Origin: Rhodospirillaceae bacterium
GTDB taxonomy: Bacteria > Pseudomonadota > Alphaproteobacteria > Bin65
Direction of reading: 5' to 3'
NCBI GenBank assembly: GCA_011523655.1
Contig: WTGH01000048.1
Span: 1-64,000, forward strand
DNA length: 64,000 nt
Within the stretch, counting starts at the first letter, position 1. Each line of letters starts with the position of its first letter. Below are positions 17,791 to 28,509 of the stretch, piece by piece. The position numbers and the translations under genes were made by a program. The notes under the pieces were generated by a model. The model did no database searches, was not told the DNA's origin, and saw nothing but the letters and a program-made list of their open reading frames with translations.

Positions 17791-17796
17791 TGTCAA
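17791..17796 (-). promoter_or_regulatory. vapBC -35 element
   Basis: TTGACA on the minus strand, an exact sigma-70 -35 consensus, 17 bases from TGTATA in the operator palindrome. This gives a promoter with a 5' leader of only about 20 bases. Confidence 0.55.
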
Positions 17797-17813
17797 CCTC
17801 CGGTTCGCCGAAA

Positions 17814-17831
17814 CATGACATTTCCTGACAC
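17814..17831 (+). repeat. 18-bp direct repeat, right copy
   Basis: CATGACATTTCCTGACAC, exact duplicate of 17080-17097. It lies 30 bases outside the vapBC operator and 52 bases before the FAD oxidoreductase gene. Confidence 0.85.
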
Positions 17832-17882
17832 CTTCGATTCCCTTCGCCCGCCGGGCCGTTTTCCGGCGAGCGGCTGAAAGTC

Positions 17883-19124
17883 ATGTCCTGCGACACGCAT
17901 GTCCTCGTCATCGGCGCCGGGATCGTCGGCGTCAGCGCCGCGCTGAACCTGCAGCGCCGCGGCCTGCGCGTGACCCTGGCCGACCGGCGGGCGCCCGGCG
18001 AAGGCGCGTCGTTCGGCAATGCCGGGATTCTGGTGCCGGGAGCCATGGTGCCGGTGCCGGTGCCGGGCCTGATGAAGAAAGCGCCCGGAATGCTGCTGAG
18101 GGGCAAGGGTCCGCTGTTCCTGCGCTGGCCGTACCTGCCGGTCATGCTGCCCTGGCTGGCCCGCTATCTTGCCAACGGGACCGACCGGAACGTGCGCCGG
18201 ATCGCCGATGCCCTGATGCCGATTATCGGCGACAGCCTGGAAGAGCATCTGGCCCTGGCGCGGGGCACGCCGGCGGAGGCGCGCATCCGGGCGCAGCCCT
18301 ATCTGTTCGCCTACCGGGACCGGGCGGCCTTCGAAGCGGACGGTTACGGCTGGGCGATCCGGCGCGCCCAGGGTGTCGGCTGGCGGGAATTTGAGGGCGA
18401 TGCGGTCAGCGGGCTCGAACCGGCGCTCGGGCCCGGCTACAGGTTCGTCGCCGCGCTGGAGGCGAGCCACGGGAGGGTCGACGGGCCCGGCGACTATGTG
18501 AAGGCGCTCGCCGAGAGTTTCGTCGCGGCCGGCGGCGCCCTTGTCGAGGCGGCCTTCACCGATTTCGCCCGCGACGGGGAGAAAATTACCGGAGTGCTAT
18601 TCGCCGACCGGGTGATCCGGGCCGACAAGATTCTGGTCGCCGCCGGCGCCTGGTCGGCCCGGGTCCTGAAGCCGCTGGGGCTGCGAATCCCGCTGGAGAG
18701 CGAACGCGGCTACCATGCCGAACTCTGGGAACCGGAAGGCGGGCCCGCCCATTGCATCATGCTGAGCGACAGCAAGACCGCCGTCACGCCGATGACCGGC
18801 CGGGTCCGCTTCGCAGGGCTGGTCGAATTCGGCGGGCTTGATGCCGGTCCGCGCCGGGCGCCGCTGCGCGCCGTCCGGGCCGGCGCCGCGGCGTTTCCCG
18901 GCATGAGCTGGCGGCGCGAGACCGAGTGGCTGGGCCACCGCCCGGCGCCGGCCGACAGCATTCCCTATATCGGCGCCGTACCGGCCTGGCCGAACGTCTA
19001 CACGGCGTTCGGCCACCATCATGTCGGCCTGACCGGCGGCGCGCGGACCGGCCGTCTCGTCGCGGATTTGATCGCGGGTGCGACACCGAACATCGACATG
19101 ACGCCCTATCGGGTAGACAGGTAG
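17883..19124 (+). CDS. FAD-dependent oxidoreductase (DadA-like)
   Basis: A 413-residue flavoprotein of the D-amino-acid dehydrogenase/glycine oxidase (DAO) family. The dinucleotide-binding GAGIVG sits at residues 11-16 (HVLVIGAGIVGVSAALNL), FGNAGIL lies near residue 45, and the C-terminal FAD-contacting segment reads FGHHHVGLTGGARTGRLVADL. It likely oxidises an amine or amino acid to the imino acid. Relatives hold FAD non-covalently. The specific substrate is not deducible; a nearby SDR gene on the same strand may act downstream. Confidence 0.88.
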   Translation: MSCDTHVLVIGAGIVGVSAALNLQRRGLRVTLADRRAPGEGASFGNAGILVPGAMVPVPVPGLMKKAPGMLLRGKGPLFLRWPYLPVMLPWLARYLANGTDRNVRRIADALMPIIGDSLEEHLALARGTPAEARIRAQPYLFAYRDRAAFEADGYGWAIRRAQGVGWREFEGDAVSGLEPALGPGYRFVAALEASHGRVDGPGDYVKALAESFVAAGGALVEAAFTDFARDGEKITGVLFADRVIRADKILVAAGAWSARVLKPLGLRIPLESERGYHAELWEPEGGPAHCIMLSDSKTAVTPMTGRVRFAGLVEFGGLDAGPRRAPLRAVRAGAAAFPGMSWRRETEWLGHRPAPADSIPYIGAVPAWPNVYTAFGHHHVGLTGGARTGRLVADLIAGATPNIDMTPYRVDR

Positions 19125-19238
19125 GCCGGCGGCCGGCGGGGTATTGGGGGAAGCGCAGCCGCGATTGACCGGCATTGCAAGTCTCCCTACACCGGACGCA
19201 GAGTCAGGTTTCAGGCACGCAACCCCCGGAGGTGCGCC

Positions 19239-19994
19239 ATGTCTCACACCCGATCCGTCATCGTTACCGGCGCCGGCTCCGGCATCGGCCGTGCGGTCGC
19301 CCTGGCGATGCAGGCCGACGGCTACAATGTCGCCCTGGCCGGCCGGCGCGCCGACGAGCTGGACATAACGGCGGCGCGCGCGGCCGACGGCGGCGGCCGG
19401 ATGCTGGCGCTGCCGACGGACGTGACCGACGACGACCAGGTCGCCCGGCTGTTTGCGCGGACCGTCGAGGAATTCGGCCGGCTCGACGTCTTGTTCAACA
19501 ATGCCGGCCGCGGCGCGCCCCTGGTGCCGATGGAAGAGCTGACGCCGCAGCAGTGGCGCGACGTGGTCGACCTGAACCTGACCGCCTGTTTCGTCTGCGC
19601 CCAGCACGCCATCCGGATCATGAAGGCGCAGGACCCGAAGGGCGGGCGGATCATCAACAACGGCTCGATTTCGGCCCACACGCCGCGGCCGTTCAGCGCT
19701 CCCTACACCTCGACCAAGCACGGGCTCACCGGCCTGACCAAATGCATCGCGCTGGACGGCCGGCCCGACGACATCACCGCCTGCCAGATCGACATCGGCA
19801 ACGCGGTAACGGACATGACGGAAAGAATGGTCCAGGGCATGCAGCAGCCGAGCGGCCAGATCATGGTCGAGCCGCGCATGGACGTCGAGCATGTCGCGAC
19901 GTCGGTCCTGCACATGGCGAACCTGCCGCTCGACGCCAACGCGCTCTTCATGACGATCATGGCGACCAAGATGCCCCATATCGGCCGGGGCTGA
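19239..19994 (+). CDS. Short-chain dehydrogenase/reductase
   Basis: A 251-residue classical SDR. The cofactor motif TGAGSGIG is at 10-17, NNAG at 87-90, and the catalytic triad is Ser143, Tyr156, Lys160 (YTSTK). The GRRADE stretch after beta-2 (about residues 35-40) suggests possible NADP(H) preference, because Arg replaces the acidic residue typical of NAD enzymes. It is an oxidoreductase of unknown alcohol/ketone substrate. It lies 114 bases after the FAD oxidase, possibly co-transcribed. Confidence 0.9.
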   Translation: MSHTRSVIVTGAGSGIGRAVALAMQADGYNVALAGRRADELDITAARAADGGGRMLALPTDVTDDDQVARLFARTVEEFGRLDVLFNNAGRGAPLVPMEELTPQQWRDVVDLNLTACFVCAQHAIRIMKAQDPKGGRIINNGSISAHTPRPFSAPYTSTKHGLTGLTKCIALDGRPDDITACQIDIGNAVTDMTERMVQGMQQPSGQIMVEPRMDVEHVATSVLHMANLPLDANALFMTIMATKMPHIGRG

Positions 19995-20025
19995 GGCGCG
20001 GGCGGCGCCGGTTTTCCGGCGCGGA

Positions 20026-20057
20026 CAAAGAAAAAGGGCGCCCCGGGGGGCGCCCTT
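20026..20057 (-). terminator. Rho-independent terminator of the ABC binding-protein gene
   Basis: Perfect 11-bp stem AAGGGCGCCCC (20034-20044) / GGGGCGCCCTT (20047-20057). Read on the minus strand it is followed by TTTTTCTTTG. It is placed 22 bases after the stop of the minus-strand binding-protein gene. Confidence 0.85.
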
Positions 20058-20079
20058 CCGATAAGGATCGGATCGAAGA

Positions 20080-21276
20080 TCAGTTCCAGCTCTTCTGCGG
20101 GCACTTGTCGCCGAAGCTGTCCGTCTTGAAGGTCACCATCTGGTTGACCTGGATCTGCGGCACGCCCTTCGAATCGAGCGTCACGGAACGCTTGTACCAG
20201 GGCTGGATCAGGAAGCCGTTGACATTGTATTTCAGCTGCCCGCGGACCGAGTTGAGCCCCTGTGACCGCATGACCTTGACGAGGTTTTTCAGGTTTTTGA
20301 AATTGCCCTTCACCCCGCGGAGACCGTCGGCGATTTTCCGCGCGCCGTCATAGGCCTGGAGCGCGAACATGTCCGGCATCCGCTTGTTCTTCGCCATGAA
20401 GGCCTTGATGAATTCCTTGTTGCGCGGGTTGTCCATATTCGGACCCCAGTGCAGCGTGTGGAACGAGCCGACCGCCGCCTTGCCGATCGGCTTGATGGTG
20501 ATGTAGTCGACGGCGTAGTTGGTGTAGAGCTTCACCTGCTGGCCGGCGCCGGACGCCGCCCACTGCTTCATGAAAGCGATGCCCATGCCGCCGGGCACGA
20601 AGATGAACAGGGAGTCCGCACCGCTGGCGCGCACCTTGCTGATCTCGGCCTGATAGTCGCGCGTACCCAGCTTGAACAGGATCTGGCCGACGACCTTGCC
20701 GTCCTTGTAGGTGCGCTGGAAGCCGTTCAGCATGTCCTTTCCGGCCTGATAGTTCGGTGCCATCATGAACACCTTCTTCAGGCCTTCGTCGTTCAGCAAC
20801 TGGCCCATGGCTTCCGCGGCTTCGTCGTTCTGGAACGAGCTCGAGATGAAGTAGGGGCTGCAGTTCTTGCCCGCCATGCCGGACCAGCCGGCGTTGGTGC
20901 TCATCATGATCCGCCGGCCGCGGATCACCGGACGATGCACGGCGGCCAGAATGTTCGACCAGATGACGCCGGCGACCATGTGGACTCTTTCGGACTTCAG
21001 CCACTTGCGGACCGCCCGCAAGCCGACGTCGACCTTGCGCTGGTCGTCGCCGATATGGACGTCCGTCGGCACGCCGCCGAGTTTATCGCCATTTTTCTTC
21101 CAGCCTTCGAGTTCGAGGCCGAGCTGCCAGCCGGCCAACTGGGCCTTGCCCAGAATGGCGGCGCCGCCGGACAGCGTGTTGAGGAAGCCGATGCGGAAAT
21201 TCTCGGCCTGCGCCGGCGCTGCGAGGCCGGCGGCAAGGGCCGTCGCCGCGACGGTCCCGATGACAAGTTTTTTCAT
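20080..21276 (-). CDS. ABC transporter substrate-binding protein (branched-chain amino acid/aromatic type)
   Basis: A 398-residue periplasmic binding protein of the Leu/Ile/Val-type (Peripla_BP_6) family. The signal peptide (residues 1-24, cleavage after PAQA) is followed by ENFRIGFLNTLSGGAAILGK, the usual first strand and loop. Members bind branched-chain amino acids, amides or aromatic acids. No permease or ATPase of this class is adjacent, so it is an orphan binding protein. It is divergent from a Rieske oxygenase and upstream of a PaaK-like ligase, which makes an aromatic ligand plausible but unproven. Confidence 0.9.
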   Translation of the reverse strand: MKKLVIGTVAATALAAGLAAPAQAENFRIGFLNTLSGGAAILGKAQLAGWQLGLELEGWKKNGDKLGGVPTDVHIGDDQRKVDVGLRAVRKWLKSERVHMVAGVIWSNILAAVHRPVIRGRRIMMSTNAGWSGMAGKNCSPYFISSSFQNDEAAEAMGQLLNDEGLKKVFMMAPNYQAGKDMLNGFQRTYKDGKVVGQILFKLGTRDYQAEISKVRASGADSLFIFVPGGMGIAFMKQWAASGAGQQVKLYTNYAVDYITIKPIGKAAVGSFHTLHWGPNMDNPRNKEFIKAFMAKNKRMPDMFALQAYDGARKIADGLRGVKGNFKNLKNLVKVMRSQGLNSVRGQLKYNVNGFLIQPWYKRSVTLDSKGVPQIQVNQMVTFKTDSFGDKCPQKSWN

Positions 21277-21398
21277 GACGTCCCTCCCAAGGGTGCTGAC
21301 GTTCGACTCCGATTGGCCGTTTTGTCCTGCTCTCGAAGTGTTGCGGCGGCCAAACCGATACCATTATAGCGTGTTTTTGCGAAAAGCGGTCAACAAGA

Positions 21399-22604
21399 TT
21401 GTCCGATGTTTTTCTGCCGCCCTTTCGCGATGACCCGGATTCTTCGAGCAGATCGTTGGAAACAGAAACCCACAAATCGCTGATCCGCCGCGTGTTTTCC
21501 CACCTGGATGCCGGCACGACCGACCGTGCGCCGGATATCCTGCGCAACCCCGTCGGCATCTACACCGATCCGGGCAGGTTCGAGGCCGAGATGGCCGGCA
21601 TCCTGCGCCGCAAGAGCCTGCTCGCCGGCCTGTCGGGGCGCCTGCCCGGGCCGGGCAGTTTTCTGGCGGAGGATCTCACCGGCGTGCCGGTCCTGCTCAT
21701 GCGCGGTGAAGACGGCGTGGCGCGGGCGTTCCTTAACAGCTGCCGCCACCGCGGCACCCGCCTGCTCGACGGTGCGGGCGTCGTCCGGCGCGCCTTCGCC
21801 TGCCCCTATCACGGCTGGACCTATGGTGTGGACGGACGCCTGACCGGCGTGCCGGACCAGGAGGCCTTCGAAGGCGCGGACCTCGCCGACTGCTCGCTGG
21901 CCGCGCTGCCCTGCACCGAGACCGACGGGATGATCTGGATCCGGCTGTCCGGCGGCGCGCCGGCCGATCCGGGCGAGTCGCTGGACGGCCTCGCCGCCGA
22001 ATTTGCCGGCTACGCACTGGCCGGATACCATCACTACGCCAGCCACCGGATGACCCCGGCGATCAACTGGAAAATGGCGTTGGATACCTTCATGGAGCCG
22101 TACCATTTCGCCGTGCTGCACAAGGAGACGGTGGCGCCGATCTTCTTCCCCAACCTCTGCCTCTACGACGAGTTCGGCGAGAGTTTCCGGGAGTACCTGC
22201 CGCGCCGCTCGATCGTTGAGATGCGCGGGCGACCGGAGGCGGAATGGGATGCGGTCTGGCATTCCGCGATCGTCTATTACCTGCCGCCCAACGCGGTCTT
22301 CGTCATGCAGCAGGACCATGCCGAAGTATGGCGCATCTTCCCGCGCGACGGCCGGGTCGACCGGACCGAGGTCTGTCTCGACCTGTACATCCCCGAGCCG
22401 GCAACGAGCGACAAGGCCCGCCGCCACTGGGACGCCAATCTCGATCTCGCCGTGCGCACCGTGGAGAACGAGGATTTCGCCGCCGCCGAATCGGCCTATG
22501 CCGGCTTCGCCAGCGGCCTTGCCGAAGAGGTCGTCTACGGCCGTAACGAGCCCGCGCTCCAGGGGCTTCATCGCAGGATCGCGGCAATGATGGCCGGACA
22601 GTGA
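21399..22604 (+). CDS. Rieske-type ring-hydroxylating oxygenase, alpha subunit
   Basis: A 401-residue oxygenase alpha subunit. The Rieske [2Fe-2S] ligands are Cys115/His117 (CRHRG) and Cys135/His138 (CPYHGWTYG). The mononuclear iron site is in the catalytic domain: His236 and His241 of EPYHFAVLHKE with Asp229 or Glu233 in the electron bridge. It hydroxylates an aromatic ring or N/O-methyl group; the reductase is not in the window. Start is uncertain: TTG at 21399 gives this length, and another TTG at 21456 lies before the conserved helix. Neither has a strong ribosome-binding site. Confidence 0.88.
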   Translation: MSDVFLPPFRDDPDSSSRSLETETHKSLIRRVFSHLDAGTTDRAPDILRNPVGIYTDPGRFEAEMAGILRRKSLLAGLSGRLPGPGSFLAEDLTGVPVLLMRGEDGVARAFLNSCRHRGTRLLDGAGVVRRAFACPYHGWTYGVDGRLTGVPDQEAFEGADLADCSLAALPCTETDGMIWIRLSGGAPADPGESLDGLAAEFAGYALAGYHHYASHRMTPAINWKMALDTFMEPYHFAVLHKETVAPIFFPNLCLYDEFGESFREYLPRRSIVEMRGRPEAEWDAVWHSAIVYYLPPNAVFVMQQDHAEVWRIFPRDGRVDRTEVCLDLYIPEPATSDKARRHWDANLDLAVRTVENEDFAAAESAYAGFASGLAEEVVYGRNEPALQGLHRRIAAMMAGQ

Positions 22605-22686
22605 AGGCCGGATTCCAGGCGCCGGGTTTGCCCCGGCCCCGGCGTTACGCTTATCTTCGGCCGGTCTCCAGCAAGCCGCCGCCGCT

Positions 22687-24117
22687 ATGACCGAAGACCG
22701 CGCTGCCGCCACCCGCCGCGCCTATATGGCAGTCCTCGAACACTATCGCCGGGACTTCGCCGCACCGGGCTCGGCGGAATACTGGTCGCCGAGCCTGGAG
22801 ACGGCGTCGCGCGACGAAATCCGGGCCATCCAGAACGCCAAGCTGGAGAAACTGTCGCCGTTTCTCTACGAGAACAGCACCTTCTACCGCCGCCGGTTCG
22901 ACGAGGACGGCATGATCCCGGACGATATCCGGACCGTCGACGACCTGCCGAAATGGCGCCCGGTCGACAAGAAGGAGATGGTCGCCGACATGGCGGCTCA
23001 TCCGCCCTGGGGCACCTACACCACCCATGACGACGCAATCTGGAACAGCCGCGGCTGGACGATCTTCCCGACCTCCGGCTCGACCGGCACGCCGCGGGTC
23101 TTCCGCTATTCGAAGACCGACCTGGACTACTGGAAATGGGCGAACAGCCGGGCGCTGTGGTCGCTCGGCGCCCGGCCGGGCGAAAAGGTGTTCCTGGTCG
23201 TCGGCTTCGGCCCGCATGTCTGGGGCTGGGGCGTGCTGCACGCGCTCGCCCATATGGGCGTACCCTGCATTCCCGGCGGCGGGCTGACGGCGGAGCTGCG
23301 CTGCAACTTCATCCTGCGCTACCGGCCGACGATCCTGGCGACCCTGCCGTCGCAACTGCTGCGCCTTGGCCATGTCATGCGCGACCTGGGCCACGACCCG
23401 GCGCAAACTTCGGTGACACGGCTGTTTACGGGCGGTGAGCCGGCGGCCGGCATCGCGGCGACGCGCCGGCGGCTGGAGGAGATGTGGGGCGCCGAGGTGG
23501 TGGAGTTCTATGGCTGCACCGAGGCCTCGCCCCATTCCGGCGGCTTCTCCTGCAGCCATCCGGTGCGCGAGGACGGTACGGTGCAGACCCATCTGATGGA
23601 GGACATCCAGGTCTGGGAACTGTGCGACCCGGAGAACGACATGGCGGTCGTGCCGGAGGGCGGGCGCGGCATCACCGTTTGCACCAACATGAACTCGGAA
23701 AGCTCGAGCCATCTGCGCTTCGTCGTCGGCGACTATACGAGCTTCGACACCGCGCCCTGCACCTGCGGCCGGACCCATGTCCGCGCGCTCGGCGGCTTCC
23801 AGGGCCGGGCCGACGACCTGATCAATCTGCGCGGCGTCAAGTTCTATCCCAGCGTCGTGGAGGAGGGGGTGCGCGCCGTCGACGGGGTGGGCGACGAATA
23901 CATGGTCCGGCTCGACACCACCGCCGAGGGCATCGACTACATGCGCATCAAGGTCGAGCACGCCGACCATGCCAGCCCGGCCGGCGTGATCGCCGCCGTG
24001 CGCAACGCCGTGACGAGCCGGATCGAGGTGCGCGTCGACGTGGATGTGGTGCCGCCCGATACCTTCCCCAAGACCGAGATGAAGGCGAAGCGGGTGGAGG
24101 ACCGGCGAGGGAAGTAG
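22687..24117 (+). CDS. Phenylacetate-CoA ligase-like adenylate-forming enzyme
   Basis: A 476-residue ANL-superfamily enzyme closest to PaaK. The P-loop-like PTSGSTGTPRVF is at 128-139, FYGCTEASPHSGG (around 275) replaces the usual YGxTE motif, and the C-terminal hinge and lysine region reads FPKTEMKAKRV. A cysteine pair CTCGRTH near residue 358 matches the zinc-like segment of PaaK relatives. It activates an aryl or aliphatic acid as adenylate and then CoA thioester. It sits between a Rieske oxygenase and a VOC protein, consistent with aromatic catabolism. Confidence 0.87.
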   Translation: MTEDRAAATRRAYMAVLEHYRRDFAAPGSAEYWSPSLETASRDEIRAIQNAKLEKLSPFLYENSTFYRRRFDEDGMIPDDIRTVDDLPKWRPVDKKEMVADMAAHPPWGTYTTHDDAIWNSRGWTIFPTSGSTGTPRVFRYSKTDLDYWKWANSRALWSLGARPGEKVFLVVGFGPHVWGWGVLHALAHMGVPCIPGGGLTAELRCNFILRYRPTILATLPSQLLRLGHVMRDLGHDPAQTSVTRLFTGGEPAAGIAATRRRLEEMWGAEVVEFYGCTEASPHSGGFSCSHPVREDGTVQTHLMEDIQVWELCDPENDMAVVPEGGRGITVCTNMNSESSSHLRFVVGDYTSFDTAPCTCGRTHVRALGGFQGRADDLINLRGVKFYPSVVEEGVRAVDGVGDEYMVRLDTTAEGIDYMRIKVEHADHASPAGVIAAVRNAVTSRIEVRVDVDVVPPDTFPKTEMKAKRVEDRRGK

Positions 24118-24132
24118 GTCGGTACGGCTATT

Positions 24133-24672
24133 CTAACGCGCCGCCTTCCAGGCGTTCCATTTCGCCAGGTTGGTGCGTGCCTCCGAAGATTCCTGCGCCA
24201 GCACGGCGCGCTCCGCTTCGTTCTCCGCCGCGAATTCCAGAACGTAGCCGTTCGGGTCGCTGAAATAGATCGAGCTGCAGATGCCGTGGTCGATCGGGCC
24301 TTTGACCGGAATCCCGTTTTCGCGCAGCCGGGTCTTCCACGCCGCAAGGTCTTCGTGGCCGTTCACCCGCAGGGCGAGATGCAGGTCGAAGCCCCATTTC
24401 TGGGCGAAGGTGGTCTCGTCGGCCGGCGTATCCGGCAGTTCGAAGAAGGCGATATAGTTGGGCTCGTCCGCCTTGTGGCTGCCGATATCGAAGAAGATGT
24501 GCAGGTATTTGAGCGGATTGCCGGTCGAAGGCTCCTCCTCGATCTCCAGCGCCAGGGTCATCGGGAAGCCCAGCTTGTCCTCGTAGAAGGCGCGGGTCTC
24601 CTCGGCGTCGCGGCAGCGGTAGGCGGTATGGTGCACGCCGAAGACCGGCGGGCTGGCGTCTGCTGTCGTCAT
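24133..24672 (-). CDS. VOC-family (glyoxalase/extradiol dioxygenase-like) protein
   Basis: A 179-residue vicinal-oxygen-chelate protein. The paired beta-alpha-beta-beta-beta modules are visible: VFGVHHTAYRCRDAEETRAFY (His near 14-15) at the start, FDLHLALRVNGHEDLAAW in the middle, and SIYFSDPNGYVLEFA with the conserved Glu at the end. These residues are candidate metal ligands. The role could be dioxygenase, isomerase or glyoxalase; context suggests aromatic degradation. It is convergent with the CoA ligase, 15 bases apart. Confidence 0.83.
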   Translation of the reverse strand: MTTADASPPVFGVHHTAYRCRDAEETRAFYEDKLGFPMTLALEIEEEPSTGNPLKYLHIFFDIGSHKADEPNYIAFFELPDTPADETTFAQKWGFDLHLALRVNGHEDLAAWKTRLRENGIPVKGPIDHGICSSIYFSDPNGYVLEFAAENEAERAVLAQESSEARTNLAKWNAWKAAR

Positions 24673-24789
24673 CGTCTCGCTCCCTTTACGGCGCCATCAT
24701 CGCCGTGCCGTCCCGCAATGTAAACCGGACGGGCCGGCCGGACGGGTTGGCTTTCGGCAGCGTTGCCGTCCGATCAGGCGCCCGTCCGG

Positions 24790-25212
24790 TCAGGCGCCCG
24801 TCCGGACCGGTTCGGAGAGCGTGGCGATGCCTTCGGGGCGAACCGCCCGGTAGAAGCAGTTGGGGCGGTTCGTGTGGCAGGCCGGGCCGGTCTGCTCGAC
24901 CAGCAGCAGGACGGTGTCGCCGTCGCAGTCGTAGCGGAAGTCGATCAGCCGCTGGACGTTGCCGGACGTCTCGCCCTTGCGCCACAGGCTGCGGCGCGAG
25001 CGCGACCAGTAGCACACCCGCCGGGTCGCCAGCGTTTCGCGCACGGCGTCGGCATTCATCCACGCCATCATCAGCACTTCGCCGCTGTCGTGCTGCTGGG
25101 CGATGCAGGGGATCAGCCCGTCCGCATTGAACTGCATCTCGGCCAGCGCGCGGTCGATCAAGGAGTCCACGGTTGCCTCGCTTCCTGTCGCAGATGCTAT
25201 CGGGAATGGCAT
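24790..25212 (-). CDS. hisI: Phosphoribosyl-AMP cyclohydrolase
   Basis: Third step of histidine biosynthesis, opening the adenine ring of PR-AMP. It is 140 residues, the stand-alone HisI form without a HisE domain. MMAWMNADAVRETLATRRVCYWSRSR is split here by family motifs MAWMN and CYWSRSR. CDGDTVLLLVEQ gives the Mg-binding aspartates, and CHTNRPNCFYR the zinc cysteines. It lies downstream of ftsH on the same strand, beyond a probable terminator. Confidence 0.95.
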   Translation of the reverse strand: MPFPIASATGSEATVDSLIDRALAEMQFNADGLIPCIAQQHDSGEVLMMAWMNADAVRETLATRRVCYWSRSRRSLWRKGETSGNVQRLIDFRYDCDGDTVLLLVEQTGPACHTNRPNCFYRAVRPEGIATLSEPVRTGA

Positions 25213-25290
25213 TTCGCCGTTTGCCGGCCGATCCGGCCGCTTCGGCGGTCGCTCTGCACCCGGCCCGTAATTCGTCGAGAGAACCGAATG

Positions 25291-25314
25291 GCCGGCCTCC
25301 GGCAGAAGGCCGGC
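25291..25314 (-). terminator. Candidate ftsH terminator hairpin
   Basis: Perfect 8-bp arms GCCGGCCT (25291-25298) and AGGCCGGC (25307-25314), starting 4 bases after the ftsH stop and followed on the minus strand by CATTCGGTTCTCTC, a weak T-rich run. Confidence 0.5.
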
Positions 25315-25318
25315 GACA

Positions 25319-27262
<1,944 letters not shown>

Positions 27263-27321
27263 GAAGCCACGCCTTTCGAAGATTGGAACTTGTGACGGGC
27301 GCGCATCCGTCGGCGGACCGT

Positions 27322-28509
27322 TTATTCAAGATAAGGGAATGTGGGGTCGAGTCCAGCAGACGCAACCGGGGGAAACGGCGCATCGGCAGCGCCCGGCGCC
27401 GTCGCCGGGACGGCAGGCGCGAACGCTGCAGGTGCGAGGGCAGGGCGGTCCGTCCTGTCGCCATGGCGCACACCGTCTTTCGACCGCCCGGGTTCGGGGG
27501 CCAGTATCGCCCGGCCGCCTTCCAGCCGCACGGCGCATCGCCCGATCGTCCGGCGGCCGAGCCGGGCCTCGCCGCACAGCCAGCGCACATGGCCGGCCAG
27601 CCGTTCCGCCCGCGGCGGCGCCGGCGCGTCGCCGGTCCATTGGATCAGGGCGACGACGGCGGCGGCGGCGATTTCCGGCTCGGCCTGCCGCAACGCAGTG
27701 CGGTCGAGCCCGGTCTGCGGTCCCTCAACAAAGACCGAGGTTGTGAGCAATTCGGCCACCCGGCGATCGAAGCTTCGCCGCGCCCTTCCGGCGGCGGCCG
27801 CCCGCGCCGCCAGTTCCGGTCCTTCGCGACCGCGGTCCAGCCGTTCGCGCAGGCGGACGCGGCGGAAGCGCCGGTCGCGGTTCGACGGATCGTCGATCCA
27901 GGCGACATTTCGGGCCGCCAGCGTCGCCGTCAGCCGGTCGCGCGGTACGACAAGCAGGGGCCGCAGAATCCGGCACGCCGGACGCTCGCGCACAGCCGCC
28001 ATGCCGGCCATGCCCTGCACGCCCGTGTTGCGCGTCAGGTTGGCAAGCACGGTTTCCGCCTGGTCGTCGCGATGATGCGCCACCAGCAGGTGCAGCACGC
28101 CGGCGCTGCGGCACCAGTCTTCCATCAGGGTGTATCGCGCGGCGCGCGCCCAGGCCTGAACATTCTTCCGAGGCCGGCCCGACGGATTCAGGATGACGGC
28201 GGCAATGCCCGACCGGTCGAGCATCTCGTGCGTCCGGACCGCTTCGCCGGCGGAGTCGCGGCGCAGGCCGTGATCGACGATCAGGCCGGTGATGCGCCCG
28301 TTGTTGGCGGCGGCCCAGTCGTGTGCCAGAAGGCCGAGGGCGAGGCTGTCGCGACCGCCGGAAATGGCGACGGCAAGATGCGGTGCGGGTTCGAACGGGC
28401 CCAGTTGCCCGATCAGGCGAGCAAATTCCGCAGCCCCGACCGGGTTAGGGACCGGGTCAGACCCGGCAGCCAAGCTTCTTCCGTTCCTGGGCCGCCTTGC
28501 GTTTGACAT
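27322..28509 (-). CDS. tilS: tRNA(Ile)-lysidine synthetase
   Basis: Adds lysine to C34 of tRNA-Ile(CAU), switching its decoding from AUG to AUA. It is 395 residues. The PP-loop SGGRDS is at 50-55 ([20 protein letters not shown]), with [13 protein letters not shown] and [10 protein letters not shown] further on as family motifs. The start at 28509 overlaps the end of cpoB by 53 bases; no later ATG/GTG fits before the PP-loop, so I kept it. Gene order cpoB-tilS-ftsH is conserved in alphaproteobacteria. Confidence 0.92.
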   Translation of the reverse strand: MSNARRPRNGRSLAAGSDPVPNPVGAAEFARLIGQLGPFEPAPHLAVAISGGRDSLALGLLAHDWAAANNGRITGLIVDHGLRRDSAGEAVRTHEMLDRSGIAAVILNPSGRPRKNVQAWARAARYTLMEDWCRSAGVLHLLVAHHRDDQAETVLANLTRNTGVQGMAGMAAVRERPACRILRPLLVVPRDRLTATLAARNVAWIDDPSNRDRRFRRVRLRERLDRGREGPELAARAAAAGRARRSFDRRVAELLTTSVFVEGPQTGLDRTALRQAEPEIAAAAVVALIQWTGDAPAPPRAERLAGHVRWLCGEARLGRRTIGRCAVRLEGGRAILAPEPGRSKDGVRHGDRTDRPALAPAAFAPAVPATAPGAADAPFPPVASAGLDPTFPYLE

